From positions 80,061,093-80,125,092 of the forward strand of contig OX344763.1 of NCBI GenBank assembly GCA_947034895.1: 64,000 nt of DNA. The letters are read 5' to 3'. The notes below the pieces were generated by a model. It made no database searches, was not told the origin of the DNA, and saw nothing but the letters and a program-made list of their open reading frames with translations. Source of the DNA: Rhytidiadelphus loreus (taxonomy: Eukaryota > Streptophyta > Bryopsida > Hypnales > Hylocomiaceae). Made by a program: the position numbers and the translations under genes. Shown here in pieces: positions 31,181 through 44,800 of the stretch; positions within the stretch are counted from its first letter, which is position 1; the number at the start of each line of letters is the position of its first letter.

Positions 31181-34100
31181 TTTCCTTCCACTTATTACAC
31201 ATAAAATCAATTTCTAAATCCCCACTCATTAATCCCCACTCGTTGATCCCCGCTCCATACTCCCCGCTCGCATACCAACATTCCCCACTCTAAACCTTAC
31301 CTATTCCAATGACCAAGAAAACAAAAAATTGTAAACTTAGTTGAAGACGAGGTGTCTTAAGTTCACAATTGTTTATTATTACTATCACAAATCACAAAAA
31401 AAAAAATGCTCACTACATCTAATAGGAAAATGTAAACAACATAAAAGCATAAATGCAAAGAATTATGGAATCTAGAACAAGTGACGACGCCATCCCTATC
31501 CCTTAAGCAACAATAGCATACTAATAATCAGCTCTTAGTATTAGCTAGAATCAGCTCTATTGTGAGTGTATGGTCTCTTTTGTACATACTTGAGCCCCAA
31601 TTACTCAATATAGCATAATTGAGCCCATAAGCTAACCAACAATTAGTTGACATGGCTCAACTTGCATGACCTAGCAGTACTTGTGACCCCTATCTACTAG
31701 TTGGTACGAAGCTTACTTGCTAATTTAATTAGTATCCCATAATTTGGTACTAAATCCTTTTTAAGTGCTAGTATTTGTAATGAATACCACTCTCTTTTTG
31801 ACAAATACTAACACTAACAACATTTTTATTTTTTTATTTTTTATTCTATATTTTTTTCCTTTTCCCTTTTTCCAAAGCATGTATACACATATGAACTTTG
31901 ACAAAACAATACATAGCATGTTATATTGCATGACATGACTTAGTGTTTGGGATTTAGGATTTAGGGTTTTAAAAAATTAATTTAAATATTTTAAAGAAAT
32001 AGGATTCATGCTATTTTTTTATTTGTTACAAAATGAACAGAAAACTATTTTTTATATTTTTTATTATATATTTTTTATTTTTTAAAATTATATATTTTTA
32101 TTTTTTTAATGTGGCCACTATTTATAATTGATGATGAATAGTGGCCATTGTTCCTTGAAGGGGTTGTAAGTTCCATTGAAGGAAACTTTCACTATTAAAC
32201 AACCCATTTGAGGGCTCATTTTTTTTCTAATGTCTTTTTATGGATGTATTGTTTGGCTTGCCTCAACCACTCTTCTTCTAGAATGGGACACTTATATTGT
32301 ATTCAGGAGGTCATTCCTTGATTGTTTGGTGTTAACAAATACTTCTTTGCCTATGATCTATGTAGTATAGCATAGGGTTGTAGAGTTCAGGAGGTTGAAA
32401 CCTCTACTATATGCCTAAAGTTTATGGTTGAATTATTTTGCAGCAATCCATAGAACTAGTGAATGTGAACTTGTGTTTTAATTAATATCATGGTTATGTG
32501 TTTTGACATAGTAGTAATGGTCTATTGAGAAGGAAAGGCAATGTGTGCATGATTATTTGGACAAAATATAGATTCTGTTCAAACCATTGTTGTATAATGT
32601 AGCCTTTTGGGTTAACATTTCTTATATCTTGATACTATTGTTTCCATATCAATAGAGTGTTGTATCCATTAAGAAGAATAATGATAACAACCCTAGAGGT
32701 GATGGAATGCTGAACCAAATGAGTTGTTGGCCATGTATGAAGGACTATGATTAGTGGTAGCAAGGATTCTTCATATAGGATGTACTCGTCTTTCTTGATT
32801 TTTGGACACAAGTATACAAATTTGCTCACAATATGGTAGAATTCTTTAGAGAACCTATTTGCATGACCTTTTGGACTTTGTTGTATCCACTCAAAGATCT
32901 CATGCAAACGTGGCAACTGCCATATAGATGATCTAATTTAAATTTTATTTGATAAACTCTAATTTCAAGTAATTGTTATTTTAATTTTCCTTCCTTGAAA
33001 AAATACCCCATATTAACTTCTTGAACATGAGTCTATTCCTTGCCAAAATTGGTCATGCTATTAAAATGAAATTTGTACAAAATTAATTTGCCCATGTTGA
33101 AAAATTGATTGTACAATTGCCCTACAAACATGTTGGAGATGCCAACTACCACTCTTTTTGAATCTTTCCAAACTAAAATAATTGAGGCATTCAAATGATG
33201 TGAAATTCATTTTTTTAAACCTCTCTAAGACCCTACAGTTGCTAAATATTATTAATGGATGAAAAAATGATTATATATAATCTTAAAATGTTTAATATCA
33301 TCCACTAGACACCTATTTTTTACAACATCATTTTAGGGTTAAGCTCCAAGATAACCTTTAACTCCTAAAGTCCCAAGGTCATTTTCTTGTCAAAAACCAT
33401 TCAAAATTGCCATTTTCAATGCAAACCAAAAAAAAATTAACATTAGTTTTTTTGCATATCTAACTATAGGATCTTGTACTAGACTATAACAAGAATGTTT
33501 TGAAGAAATTTTTAAGACTTTATCTATATTGATCATAAAATATATAAGTATTTAAAGTGAAGAAAACAAGTTTGTCTTAACAATCTTGACTTAACAATTT
33601 TGTAGTATAAATTATGAATTAAAATTTTTTTATATTGAAGAATTGAGTTGAGAAATCTAGAAAAAATTCCAACCCCCTACCCCTACCCCTATGATTTCAT
33701 TCCTATGATTTCATTCTTTAAAAAATTGTCAAATTCTTTAAAAAATAGGTCAAATTAGGTACGAGATTGAAAGAAAAAATAAATTGTTGATAATTCTAAG
33801 ATAGACTTGAAATACACTAATTTCAACGGTGTGATTATTCAAAAATGCAAACTAAACCACAAGGAACTTCTTTTTTTGAAAACTGTTAAAATTGAGTTTA
33901 TAAATGAATTGAATATATTATTTTCTCAAAAATTTGCTAAAGTTGTTTACAAAACAAGAAACTTTATAACTTTCAAATCACTTAATATCCAAATGGAATC
34001 AATCAAATCTTTCCACATAAAAGAATATAATCTAAAATAAATATATATTTTTCTAAATTCAAATTTTTGTGTTTCTTTTTGCTATCAACTTTCACTTGTT

Positions 34101-36430
34101 TTGGGCTCATTGTAGTATAACTTTTGATCTCATGCCCCAATTGAAATAAATATTATGTTTTTAGAAAGCTAATCAATTTTCCTATCTTAGAAAAAAGTTT
34201 ATAAAAATCTTGAAAACAATTTAGACCATAGGTCTCTAACCAAACCTTCAAGAGTCCCTAAAGGGAATTTTTAGGACTTCAGGGATTAAAAGACAAACCA
34301 AGCTTAAGGGGTATGGTTAAAAATCAAACTTGAATTTGACATAATTCTATATTTTAAATGTCTTTAAATTTGAGTAAGAAAATGCAACTTCATTAATATA
34401 ATTTTTATTCCATTTAAAAAATTTCCAAAATTGTCAAAATTGCAATTTTTGTAACACTTTGAAGTTAGCATCTTAAAAGCTTAGAATACACCACTTTTGA
34501 ACTTTTCTATCATATGTCTTTTAATGTGCACCAATTACATCATGATGTTTATTACCATCATCTCTATTTTTGGTAAAAAAAATTCATATAATTTTAAGCA
34601 TCTTTGTAATTACTATGATTTCTACAAAAAAATATTTAGAAAATCATATAAAACACTTTTTCATTTTCTTAATTTAAAAAAAATGAAGTTAAATTTTAGA
34701 TACATATTACTACATGAAGAATTTTTAAATAGTATATAATATTGTAGAAAAATAATGAAGTTTGACCACACAAGAATATAGAAGATATTGAATATAATCT
34801 TTAAAGGGCATTCCTTACATTGTACTCTCTTTGTCACACTAAAAAACTCCAAAACCTTTTCCCATGAGGGATTAACTATATTTTTAGTCTTTGTGCTAGT
34901 GATACATACATTTAAGAATTAATAGTCCATCCCCTAGATCTATGCAAAATCTCCAACTTAGGCACCATTGTTTAGGCACTCAAAATCTATGTGGAAAGTA
35001 TCAAATTTGAACATTGTTTGTAAATGCTACCAACTCGTCATTCTTTATGATTTAAAGATTAATGACATCAATGGGATTGTAGAAATATATGCTCCCAACC
35101 TAAATACCACAACAAGAAAACTTGACTTCCTTTGTGAACAAATTTGCATAGCGCCCAAGTGGTCACCAAATCCATTGTCAACACTATTGTTTGAAGAAGC
35201 AACAAATACAAGGTACCTCATATAGGCAAGGCCAAGCTTGCTAGCAAAAAAATGCTCCTTGATTGCTTACCACTTACTCCCACAAGGTCATTCAATACAG
35301 CCAACACTTACTCAATGGTCAATGGTTGAAATCAATACATGGAGCTTTTTCATGGGACAAAAATTGGGCCCGATTTGAAGGTTTTTAGTGGGACCAAGGG
35401 AGTAGAAGATATTGAATATACAACACTTTCATCATCAAAAATAAAAATAATAATAAATAAATAAATAAAATGTATCAAATAGTTGCACAAAGTTCCACAA
35501 AAAGCTTTCTACAAGAATGCATGGAGGTGGATTCAATTGATATAGATCAACGAGGCAAAAGATATTTAACCCCTAAATGACGGACCCATCACCAATGATT
35601 TCAAGTCTCACTGCCATTTAAAGTCACTTAGTTTGTTGCCATTTTGCAACTAGATATGTATGAAATTTTGTATATTTATTTTTCAGAGATGAAATTACAT
35701 GTCTTCATTACTTCGCAAAAAATTTAGATTTTATTGTGGAAAATTGATTTTTTTGAGAATTTTTGAAGATGAAGTGAAGAAAAATCACATCAAATAGAAA
35801 ATTATTTCAAAAAATCTGAAAATTTCACCATGTGTGTACATTACAATGACAAATATCATAGTGTAAACTCAATTTCCATGTCATTCTGTAATTAGAATTC
35901 AATAGACATTGAAAATACATACAAAATTCAAATTGCAATCAAATATTCAGTACTAAATTTTTTTCCAAAATTCAAATTGGAGTAGAAACTAGAGTAGATG
36001 ACCTTCATTTTGTTAGTTGGGCTCACACTCAAAAAACATCATTTTTGTGGAGAAATTTCAGATTTAGAGCAAGGAGCAACAACTTCCCAAAATACACTAA
36101 AATAGCATATTTTGTGATCCGTTTTTTTTAAAAACTTCTCATTTTTGTGAGAAAAAACATTGACTAGACTACAAACTCAATTGGATACTCTTTATAACTC
36201 AACATGAAAGGTCAACCAAGAAAAACAGGAACAAAGAGCTTTAAAACGGATGGAAAAGCTCATTGGATTGCCATCCGAACGCCACAGAATGGGGTTCCAG
36301 GCGTTCCAGGGTTAATATTAAAGTAATCTTTGAGTCCAAAATTTCACAAAAGAAAAGGAGAGCAAAAATCAGATTCCTCCTCTAGATGTGCCACCATAGT
36401 CGAACCACATTACTACCGTAGTTGCTCATG
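31181..36430. other. Long AT-rich non-coding region
   Basis: Over 5 kb of AT-rich sequence with homopolymer tracts. I found no coding frame with recognisable or biased content and no TIR or LTR pair. Short open frames (for example around 33.8, 34.5 and 35.0 kb) look random. A weak telomere-like GGATTTAGGGTTT occurs near 31.96 kb. Confidence 0.5.
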
Positions 36431-36473
36431 CTAACAGACAACGATTTATGTACAACCAACTTCAGTATCAGTT

Positions 36474-38779
36474 TTAACGAGGATCACTCATGTTCTGGCT
36501 GCAAGCTGTGGTGATTGTCAATGACCCCCTCCTCTCCATATTACATTCCTCGCCACTAGTGTTACATTCAGGCTGTCGATTGACCACTTCTGCAGCGTAC
36601 TGCAAACATGAACAGAAAATTATCACAAAATGTAAAGCAAACTTTGAGAATATAGGCTAAAAGCAGTGAAAAAATATTTCAGGACATACTGGTACATGCC
36701 ATCCTTTTAGAAATGTTGCCCTCAACTAGGATTACAACCTGAGTTACTTGATCACATTAGCTGAAACAATGCAGCACAAACAATGATTTATAAATATCAG
36801 GTCTTAGGCTATTCAAGAAACGGAAATACAGGGTGTGCCATGTACAAAATCCTGCAAAATCCTGCAAAGACGATGTGATTTACTGGCTGCATGCTCTGCA
36901 ATTTAATAATGAAATCTGAATCTGTGTACATAAGCAGATTGAGAAAGTACACATCACGGTGTGCGTACCTTCTGAAAGCACTCCAAGTCGTTCTGCAAAG
37001 TAGCCTGTATTTTTCGTTCATATAAAGGTTAGCAATAGCAGGGTAATAAAACAGATGCTGTAAGCAACTCAAATGTAAATCAGCAACTGGTGAAGTGAGA
37101 CAGCATAATCCTGCAACACGGACGTTGAATGAGTCAACGCCAAGTCCTGTACCAGACTCAAATACTCTAGTTGGCACTGACGAGATACTGACTATGGCAA
37201 GCAAGGAACAAATCAAATTCTCCCAGTGCATCCAGCAGAACCTATGATAAAATTCTGCTACAGTAGAACCTCTCTAAAGTACTGGGCTGACTACATTACA
37301 TTAGAGAGGTTATTTCATTAGGAGGGTCATTGCATTAAGGACGTTTGTATGTGACCCAGACCAGGCAATCAATATTACCTTACAGAGGTTATTACTTTAA
37401 AGAGCTCCTACTGTACAAGTAACCAATATTCTGAGACAATAAACCCATATATAATTAATATATTCGAGGTGACGTGCATTTCTGCTGCCAGCCTCCGCAC
37501 CCGACTACATGTATATAGAATGATGTTCATAAATACCAGCTTCGGGTGTATGAAAAAGCACAGTTATTCATACAACTAGGATATTTCTGGGGCATTCAAT
37601 TCAAGAAAAGAGTACCTGGACCAAACCGCTCAGAGCACTTGATTGCATGACTTGGCCGAGAGCTGCAGGCAACGAATGCGAAATCTGCAACAGCTTTCAC
37701 ATATTTGAAAATCATGGCACTCCCAATATCAAGGCTTCAGGAAAACCAAATTGGAACCCGATTCCATTCTGATTCATTACTCAGAGGATGAGCTACTGAC
37801 AGTCAAAAAGTGTGAATCAACTCATCATAATGTGTCCAGTTGATCAAGTGATCCAGGTTCTTGTACACAATGAAAATCGCATCCAGCCATGACTGCGAAG
37901 AGAATTAATAGAACCACATCTACAAAGGTGAAACTATTGATGTACTTACAGAAAGCTCCACGGTGGTTCCCCTGGTGTCATTTTCTCTAAAAGTCACTTC
38001 CCCGCGGCTCGAAAGACCCTCCACTGTTGCCCACCTCAAAACTCGCACTGGTGGGTTGGACTCCACGTTCTCTACTCTAGCGACCCACATTACCTTACAC
38101 CAAACACAACTGCAACATCATCAAGATCTTTGTCCGCAAGAACACAATAGTACCGTACCATATACTCAAATACACATCCTAGATATCATCGGTGAGGAAA
38201 GCCGTTTCGTGTGTACAATGAGATGGCACTACTCACCTCGAAACCAATGGTGCTGCAAATCCAACGAGAAAGTCGTCTAAGACCAGGTGGCAAGTTCTGG
38301 CATGAATCAACTATGCCATCATCATCCAAGAAGTCAACTCGATCAATCCACCGCATCCTGCAAAATCAATCGAGCACTTGCTGAATTGAGGATTCGAATG
38401 CATGATAAATAAGACAGTTCAGATAATAGTGAACTAGTAGGCTATCACGGCAGGTTTCTTTTTATGATTTTACTCCAAATGATCATGTTGAATCCTTGCC
38501 TAGTCGAGCGATTCCCATGTGAACTTTGCTTGCAGCAATATCCCAAGAAAATTAACTCTGCAGTGCATGTCGCACAATCGCTCAGCTCACGTAGAGTTCC
38601 TGATCACATCATAGATTGCTATACCATAGAGGCGCGCTCTTGATGTCGGTCCACAGCTTCCACACAAGATCCGGCGGGGCTAAAACATCCAGCGTAACTT
38701 TATGAATAAATTTCAGTGAGTTTGCCGGAGACTCCTGCTCCTTGCCATCATTTGAGACTTCATCTGCAGCTTCCATCAT
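36474..38779 (-). CDS. COQ10/START-like (SRPBCC, polyketide-cyclase-type) protein, six exons
   Basis: Exons 38779-38625, 38357-38237, 38093-37950, 37684-37616, 36992-36969 and 36599-36474. All have GT-AG borders and all junctions keep phase, giving 212 residues. The sequence follows the plant SRPBCC pattern: FIHKVTLDVLAPPDLVWKLW; then SAPLW|MRWIDRVDFLDDDG (Trp split by intron 1); CSTIGFE|VMWVARVENVES; VLRWATVEGLSSRGEVTFRE; TTVELS|ISHSLPAALGQV; and NDLECFQK|YAAEVV. Such proteins bind hydrophobic ligands in a helix-grip fold; plant relatives are usually plastid proteins. In-frame TAA stands directly before the first ATG, so a targeting peptide must come from an upstream exon (see 39456) or be absent. 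Intron 4 carries a pogo-type MITE. This is the only intact ordinary host gene in the window. Confidence 0.85.
37259..37415. mobile_element. pogo/Emigrant-like MITE, 153 bp, TA target duplication
   Basis: Body 37261-37413. Ends CAGTAGAACCTCTCTAAAGTA and (reverse complement) CAGTAGGAGCTCTTTAAAGTA, with TA on both sides, as in Emigrant/Lemi MITEs of the Tc1-mariner/pogo group. It lies inside intron 4 of the COQ10-like gene. No coding capacity. Confidence 0.85.
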
Positions 38780-39099
38780 TTACAAAAGTAAGACGAAAAC
38801 CCTTAATCTATGATAACGGGTGACATGAAGCCGGGAGAAGGCTAGTTGCTGAATTGTTGATAAGAAATGTTTCCTGAAGCTCTTGTTAAGGGGCTGCTGG
38901 CAGCAGGGAGAAACTCAAATGAAGTGCGCTGCACAAGTAATACCGCTGCAGAATGAGGAATCTTTCACACGCAAGAGGAAAAAATTGCAAAGCATTGAAA
39001 CATACCAGTGCCGTTCTTGGATGAAACTGAAGACACCTTCAATCGCCTCAGGTGCCTTAAAACCGTGTGCGTATAAGATAAGTGATTCTCGACCTGCTG

Positions 39100-39456
39100 A
39101 AATACAAATCTGAAATTCAAGGCACGTTGAGAGGAGATGACGCTAATGTGCGAGCGCCTACCCGTATTCTTGAGCGAAAATATTCTGTCGGGAAAGAAGA
39201 TGATGTAATTCTGCTGGCAAGCTATCCCAGGATTTCTGTGATGCGTCAAATTACTACGCATAGTAAAACTGCTCTTACTAAATGCTGCCACCGACGGTGA
39301 CAACGAGAGATTTCCTGATCTCCTTGAGAAGAGCCCCCCTGAAGAAGAAGTCGCCGTGCAGTTGATAAGATGACCCGAAGGTAGTCCACCCAGAAAATTA
39401 CATATTCCTCCAACATTTTCAAACAAAACTGAACTGCGCGAGGATGGTTTATTCAT
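39100..39456 (-). CDS. Possible 5' exon with a Ser-rich targeting-peptide-like start
   Basis: An open minus frame from ATG 39456 (MNKPSSRSSVLFENVGG...ATSSSGGLFSRRSGNLSLS) is rich in Ser, Arg and small residues and poor in acids, like a plastid transit peptide. It ends near candidate donors (GG-GTAGGC near 39160, CAG-GTCGAG near 39098). It could be the missing first exon of the COQ10-like gene. I could not fix a phase-consistent junction, so this stays a guess. The frame continues upstream to 39657. Confidence 0.25.
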
Positions 39457-39659
39457 CGAAAGACAATGCCACACCACAGTGAGATGAGCCACGCACATTG
39501 CAGACAAACGATTGCCTTCAATCTGCAAATTAGTTATACGCCCACAAGATAGTCCCCTCCAAGTGACTAGCTCCCACCGGAACTGTAGCCGTGCCTCGGC
39601 ACTAAGTCCACGACGGATTTGCCAAAACGCCTGCCTGCCCCTGCCCGTAGGCAACACTA

Positions 39660-42060
39660 AATTTTTTTATTTTTTACACAACTTTTTAAAAAAAATTCTG
39701 AACTCATATTTGCAATCAGAGGCCCCGAATTACTTGGAGGGAGTGCAGAAATTCCGAAAAATCGGTTCAATATAGGGGGCTTCTTTTATTTTATGGGTGG
39801 GCAGGGCCTGCCCGGCGTTTCCTTGAAATCGTTGGGGACTTATTAGTGCCAAGGGTAGCCGTGCGGGCACTAACCTGGGGTGGGATTTGGTTGAGGTTTT
39901 GCACTTTGGATGGAGGGTTGCAATGGGTGAGAGGTGGTCCCACCGCTTGGAACACCCTACCCAGCATTCTCCTGCCCGGTTCAATGGTCTGACTTCATTG
40001 ATTTTTGGGTTCTTGGCTGAGCTCCTACACTTGGGGCTCAACAATACTCGATTAAAAAAATCCAATTAATATTATTTATTTTATTTATTTTTTGTATAAT
40101 CAGATATATTAAAATTTTATCAACATTAGTTAATTAAAATTTGAAGGCCCTCTTTTAAATTCAATTTAATAAATTTAATAAAAATTATTTTATTTATTTA
40201 TTTTCTATACAATCAAATGTGTTTAAAAAATTATTAATATTAGTTAATTATAATTTCAAGGCCTTCTTTTAAATTTGATTAAGAAAATCTAATTAAAATT
40301 ATTTTTTTGTAATGAATATGAAATAACATGCACTACAAGATGGTATAATTTCCATTATTTGATTCTAAGTATTTTGAAAAATCAATTTCAAGATTTCAAC
40401 AAATGTATTCAAGAGAACCATTTGAGTCTATTCATTGTTTAGAGTGAACAAAAGCATGTTGAGGTAGTCTGCTATTCAAGCAAACATTTGGGAGTTGATT
40501 GCCTTTTGGGGGAAGCCATACTCCTTGAAATAATTTTCAACAAATTTTCTTAGGAAGAAAAAAGGAATTGACATCTGGTAAATGCCGTGATGGATGGGAT
40601 GGGAGGCGTTTACACCCCCTTCAAATTAAAACAACAAAAAGGAATGTCTATTTAAATGGGAGTGGCACTTCAAAATGCCACATCCCATCCCCTTTGTTAC
40701 AGAAAAGCGAGGTCCAAACCACTGTAAAGGACTAAATGATAGCTTCTAATTTCTCTATGTTCCTAATGCCGACGTGTATTTGCCTCCAAAGTGCCATTCC
40801 GGTGTGAATTGTCGCCATCCATGTTAAGCTGAGGATTTTATTCGAACTAATAGGCTCCGCTACAAAGCGTGCGCTACATCTATTCGTCCAAAGTGCCCAA
40901 ATGAGAAAGGAACGCATCAGGTCCTATGACTGATGTTGATATACATATTTACTTGTGAACCCACTAGGGTTAGTGCCGAGCAGGGCCTTCTAAAGAATGT
41001 TAATTGGGGGGCATTGTTCTCAATGGCAAGAATATTAAATTTGCCCTATAATTTCTAAGTGAGGGGACAAGACCAAATAAGGAATTGGCATCTAATCTAA
41101 ATCGTTTCATATTTTTTGGACCTTCAAGGAATTAATTACAAATTGTTGAAGTTGAAACGCAATAGTCACAAAAAGCGACCACCTCCTGGAATGTATGCTA
41201 CTGGTACATTAATCTTACAAAAAAATACCTATGTATCATGATCGCTTTTAGAGCTCATAGGATTAATGCTAATGCTAACCTTAAAGGGTTAGTGCTAATG
41301 ACTTTGGTTTTGCTTGATTTTGGAGCATTGTTTTCATTTTTACACTTCAATTATTTAGAATCTTTATGTTCTTCTTCAAAGGTAATATATCAAAATAAAT
41401 CCAAAGATGTTAAATTTTCACTCCGATGGACCAATTGGGTACATTTTTCCGTTGCTCCAAAAAATACTTCATAAAAAATATTCTTTCTCTTATTGTTTCT
41501 TATTCTATTCAAATTTGAATGACATGATGATTCTAATATTAAAAAGTTTTACATTTAACAAATACAAAATTTTATTTCATCATCTTAAATGACTCCATCT
41601 TTTCAATCATTTATGCACCTAAATGAATGACTTAAAGTGAACGTGAACTCTAAGTAGAACCATCTTGATCATTTATTTTTATATATATTAAATAGGGCAT
41701 GTTTACCTTGAATTAGGTTGTTTGTTTTGTTTGCTTTGTTTTGTCTAATATGGTTAGATCTTCCAAATTGTGTGTTCCTTGGTCGCGTTTGTAGTACCAA
41801 TAGAAAGCTCTCTACAAGGAGGTGTGTACGGGCTTAGTTTTGTTGTATTTGGACATATGGTGTGAAAGTCATAGATTTTTGTATGATTTTTGTCATCATA
41901 ATAAATTGAATTAAATTATGGATAAATTATTCTAAAAAACTTAAGCTAAAGCATGGGGACCAAATGAGAATACAATCAATGATTTGACAATATTTCACAG
42001 ATATAACATAATATCTAATACTAATTTTTTTTTTTTTAATTTTTTTTTTCCATTGTAGGA
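39660..42060. other. Gene-free stretch
   Basis: AT-rich DNA with a GC-richer patch at 39.78-40.03 kb. Short direct repeats (for example TTAATTAAAATTTGAAGGCC and TTAATTATAATTTCAAGGCC about 110 bp apart near 40.13 and 40.24 kb). No gene supported. Confidence 0.45.
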
Positions 42061-43890
42061 TCAATTTGTACAAGGTCTACAAATTCCACCTATTGAAGAG
42101 TGGGAAAATATAGTTTGTTGAAGTCATGAAGTAACAAGAGGGACCCACCTTGGCATCAATAAGTCAATAAGTATTATTAAAGCTAAAAATTGGGTAATAG
42201 AAGCTCAAGGGCATGGAATATGACAAAAACATATTGAAGATTTTATTGATCATTGTCGACAATGTAAAACTGAAAATGTTAGTAAAAAAATTCATTCTAG
42301 TCTACATCACCAAAAAAAGACATTTCAGTATACTACTTTTCATGAGGTAGATGTACAAGACCTACAAGCCTTGATGGTTCAACTATCCATTGACCATAAA
42401 GTAGTTTTTAGGGTACTATGTGATTATGAGGTGACTACATGTCCATTTCTAGTCACCATCACAATCTTCTGGTGTCATAGGGATGCAAGATATAGAAAGA
42501 GGATGAAATTGAGCTATGAAAATGCACCACTACAATGGCATCAAAGAAGCACCAAACAAGAGTGTGGATGCGAATTCTCTATAAAAGTTATTAAACCAAT
42601 ATCAAGTGAGAATTCCTATGAACAACCATCATAGAATGCACATATTCATTTGATGATAGAATACAAAAACCATACACTAGGCAAGTGTATCTTTCAAATT
42701 CTCTTTTTACTAATATAACTGTTTATGTGGCCTTATTTATTTTAGCATTTATATAATTGAATGTTTTTGTGGTATTCAAGATCGGATAATGATATGTATT
42801 TTTTGCGAGATTTTTTGCCAATACATTATTTTGCCCTAGCGTATTGTATAGAATTCTTGACAAATTTAAATGACCATCAAGCTGCATTATCAACATCAAG
42901 AAGAATACAAAAAAGACTTGCTGAGGAAGCATCTCCAAAGGATCATGCCACATGTTGATTCTTCCTAACTCCAAAAGATGTATCAAATTTGGCATGGAGG
43001 TTGGTAATCGGAAAAGTACACATGACTAGACCAATGTATACATTGCAATGCCCAAGTAGTTAGAAACTCATAAAGTAATATTTTTTTCAAACTTACAACC
43101 CTTCTGCCACTATTATGGAGAAAAGGCCTTTCATACTTGTAATACAAGATGATCGGATGAGGAAGCTAGCAAAAACTATTTTACAAGATTCAGCATGGGT
43201 CATTGATTCAACATTCAAAACAAACATGTATGGATTTCTTTTATATGCTGGAACATGCCCAAACAAAGAGGGTTATGGAATGCCTATCTTTCTTATGATA
43301 TGTTCAAATCATGTTGGTAGTTGCCAAGAGACAATGGCTCTGCAAATTTATCTTACAAAAGTGTTCAAACGAATGGACAACGAATGGACGATTAAATGCT
43401 TTAGTAATAAATGTCCATAGAGATCAACATGGCCTATGTGGGGAAGAAGATTTCCACATGGATTCCAAGACACAACAAATTTAGTGGAACGGTTGTAGCA
43501 CTTTGTAAAGTATACTCCACGTCATCGTGAAGTTAATCGAATATTATATGCATTGATTGAGGCTTTAATTGGAAATCCAGAAATGGGGGTTAGATTTGGG
43601 AGGAGCATACTCCTTGAGCATTTCAAAGCACGTCAAGGACTAGGTGCTTCAGGAATTTTTTTTATACAAGGTGTAGGTAGGACACATACAAGTTGCCTAT
43701 ATGGTGCAAAACATCTTGGAGAGAACTTTACAAAAGATCGTCAATCAATTTTAGAAGTAATTGACAAATGTAGTGGAGATTTTCGAATGAGAAGTGAAAC
43801 AAACAACCAAGTATGCTATAAATTGATCTATTACCTTTATTGTGGGAACCTGGAAATGGAAGTTAGAACTAGTTACTTAGGAATCTAGAC
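42061..43890 (+). pseudogene. MULE/FAR1-like transposase relic
   Basis: Pieces in several plus frames. Around 42490-42590 is KRMKLSYENAPLQWHQRSTKQECGCEF, resembling the DNA-binding region of MULE/FAR1-type proteins. Around 43150-43400 is MRKLAKTILQDSAWVIDSTFKTNMYGF and on through GYGMPIFLMICSN, the start of a MULE transposase catalytic domain with its first Asp in IDSTFKTN. Around 43500-43890 are further matching pieces. Stops and shifts (for example after KCP near 43418) prevent translation. No long TIRs were found. Confidence 0.6.
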
Positions 43891-44800
43891 AAAATGATAG
43901 ATCTGGGTGATTGCAAGAAACGCTTGTCCTATTTCTTGTCCCCTTGCCCTTAAAAATTGGCTTTTTGCTTATAACTTTTGCATTGTTTGTCCATTTGGAA
44001 TGAAATTTGGAATAAAATTTGGAATGAAAGTAGATGTTAAAGTTATAGACCTTGAGTGATTTTTAAAATTTAAAAAAAATTAATTTACTATTTTTAACCT
44101 GCCACCAATTGGGTGTCTACCTTGGCCATTTGGGGGGGGGGGGGAGTCCTATTTTTGACCCAAAAATGCGAATTTGAAGCCACAAATTGGACATGTTGGA
44201 GGTCTATTCACACTAAAAGGGCTAACGATTAGTTTTTGTGAAAATAGCATCATGTCGATTGCACACATGGGGTCAAAGTGACCTTCCTTTACGCAAAAGC
44301 TATGAAGAGGGAAAAATTTTCCTTCATGAATTTTTTGGTGCAATGCGAGCGAAGTCTTCTCTAGAAAAACAAATTTTTTTTTTGAATTTTTTTGAATTAC
44401 TAAAAATGAAAATCTCTACAGACCCCTTTTTAGCTATTTTCTGCTCCCAGTGGCTTCTATAGTACTTTGTAGTAGTCCGTAGTACTGCATAGTACAACAT
44501 AGTACTAAATCAACTGTGTAGATCTGCAGGTGCCTTCAATCAACGGTGCAGATTTGTCGGGGTGCTTCTAAAACGTAATATTAGTAGTATTGCATAGTAT
44601 TGCCAGTCCTATGGCCAAAAAACGTAGTTTTATACAAAAAACGTGAAGTGTTTCTTGCGACCACCCATCTAAGTAGGTAAAAAAATTTCAATTGTTTAAA
44701 GGAAAATTAAAGATTTTACCAAAATTAAGATTTATGCCAAATAAGAGTAGTGGTAAATAGATAATACGGTTAAGGGAGAAATTCTAGTTTCCCATTCTTA
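43891..44800. other. Non-coding stretch with a G11 run and GTAGTAC-type short repeats
   Basis: Poly-G at 44136-44146. TAGTACT-like units at 44458-44505, partly self-complementary. No gene. Confidence 0.5.

Noticed and set aside
31181..36430. Possible small genes in the AT-rich region (for example near 33.8 and 34.5 kb)
   Set aside because: Asn/Lys/Ile/Phe-rich translations of AT-rich DNA with no motif, homologue or splice context.
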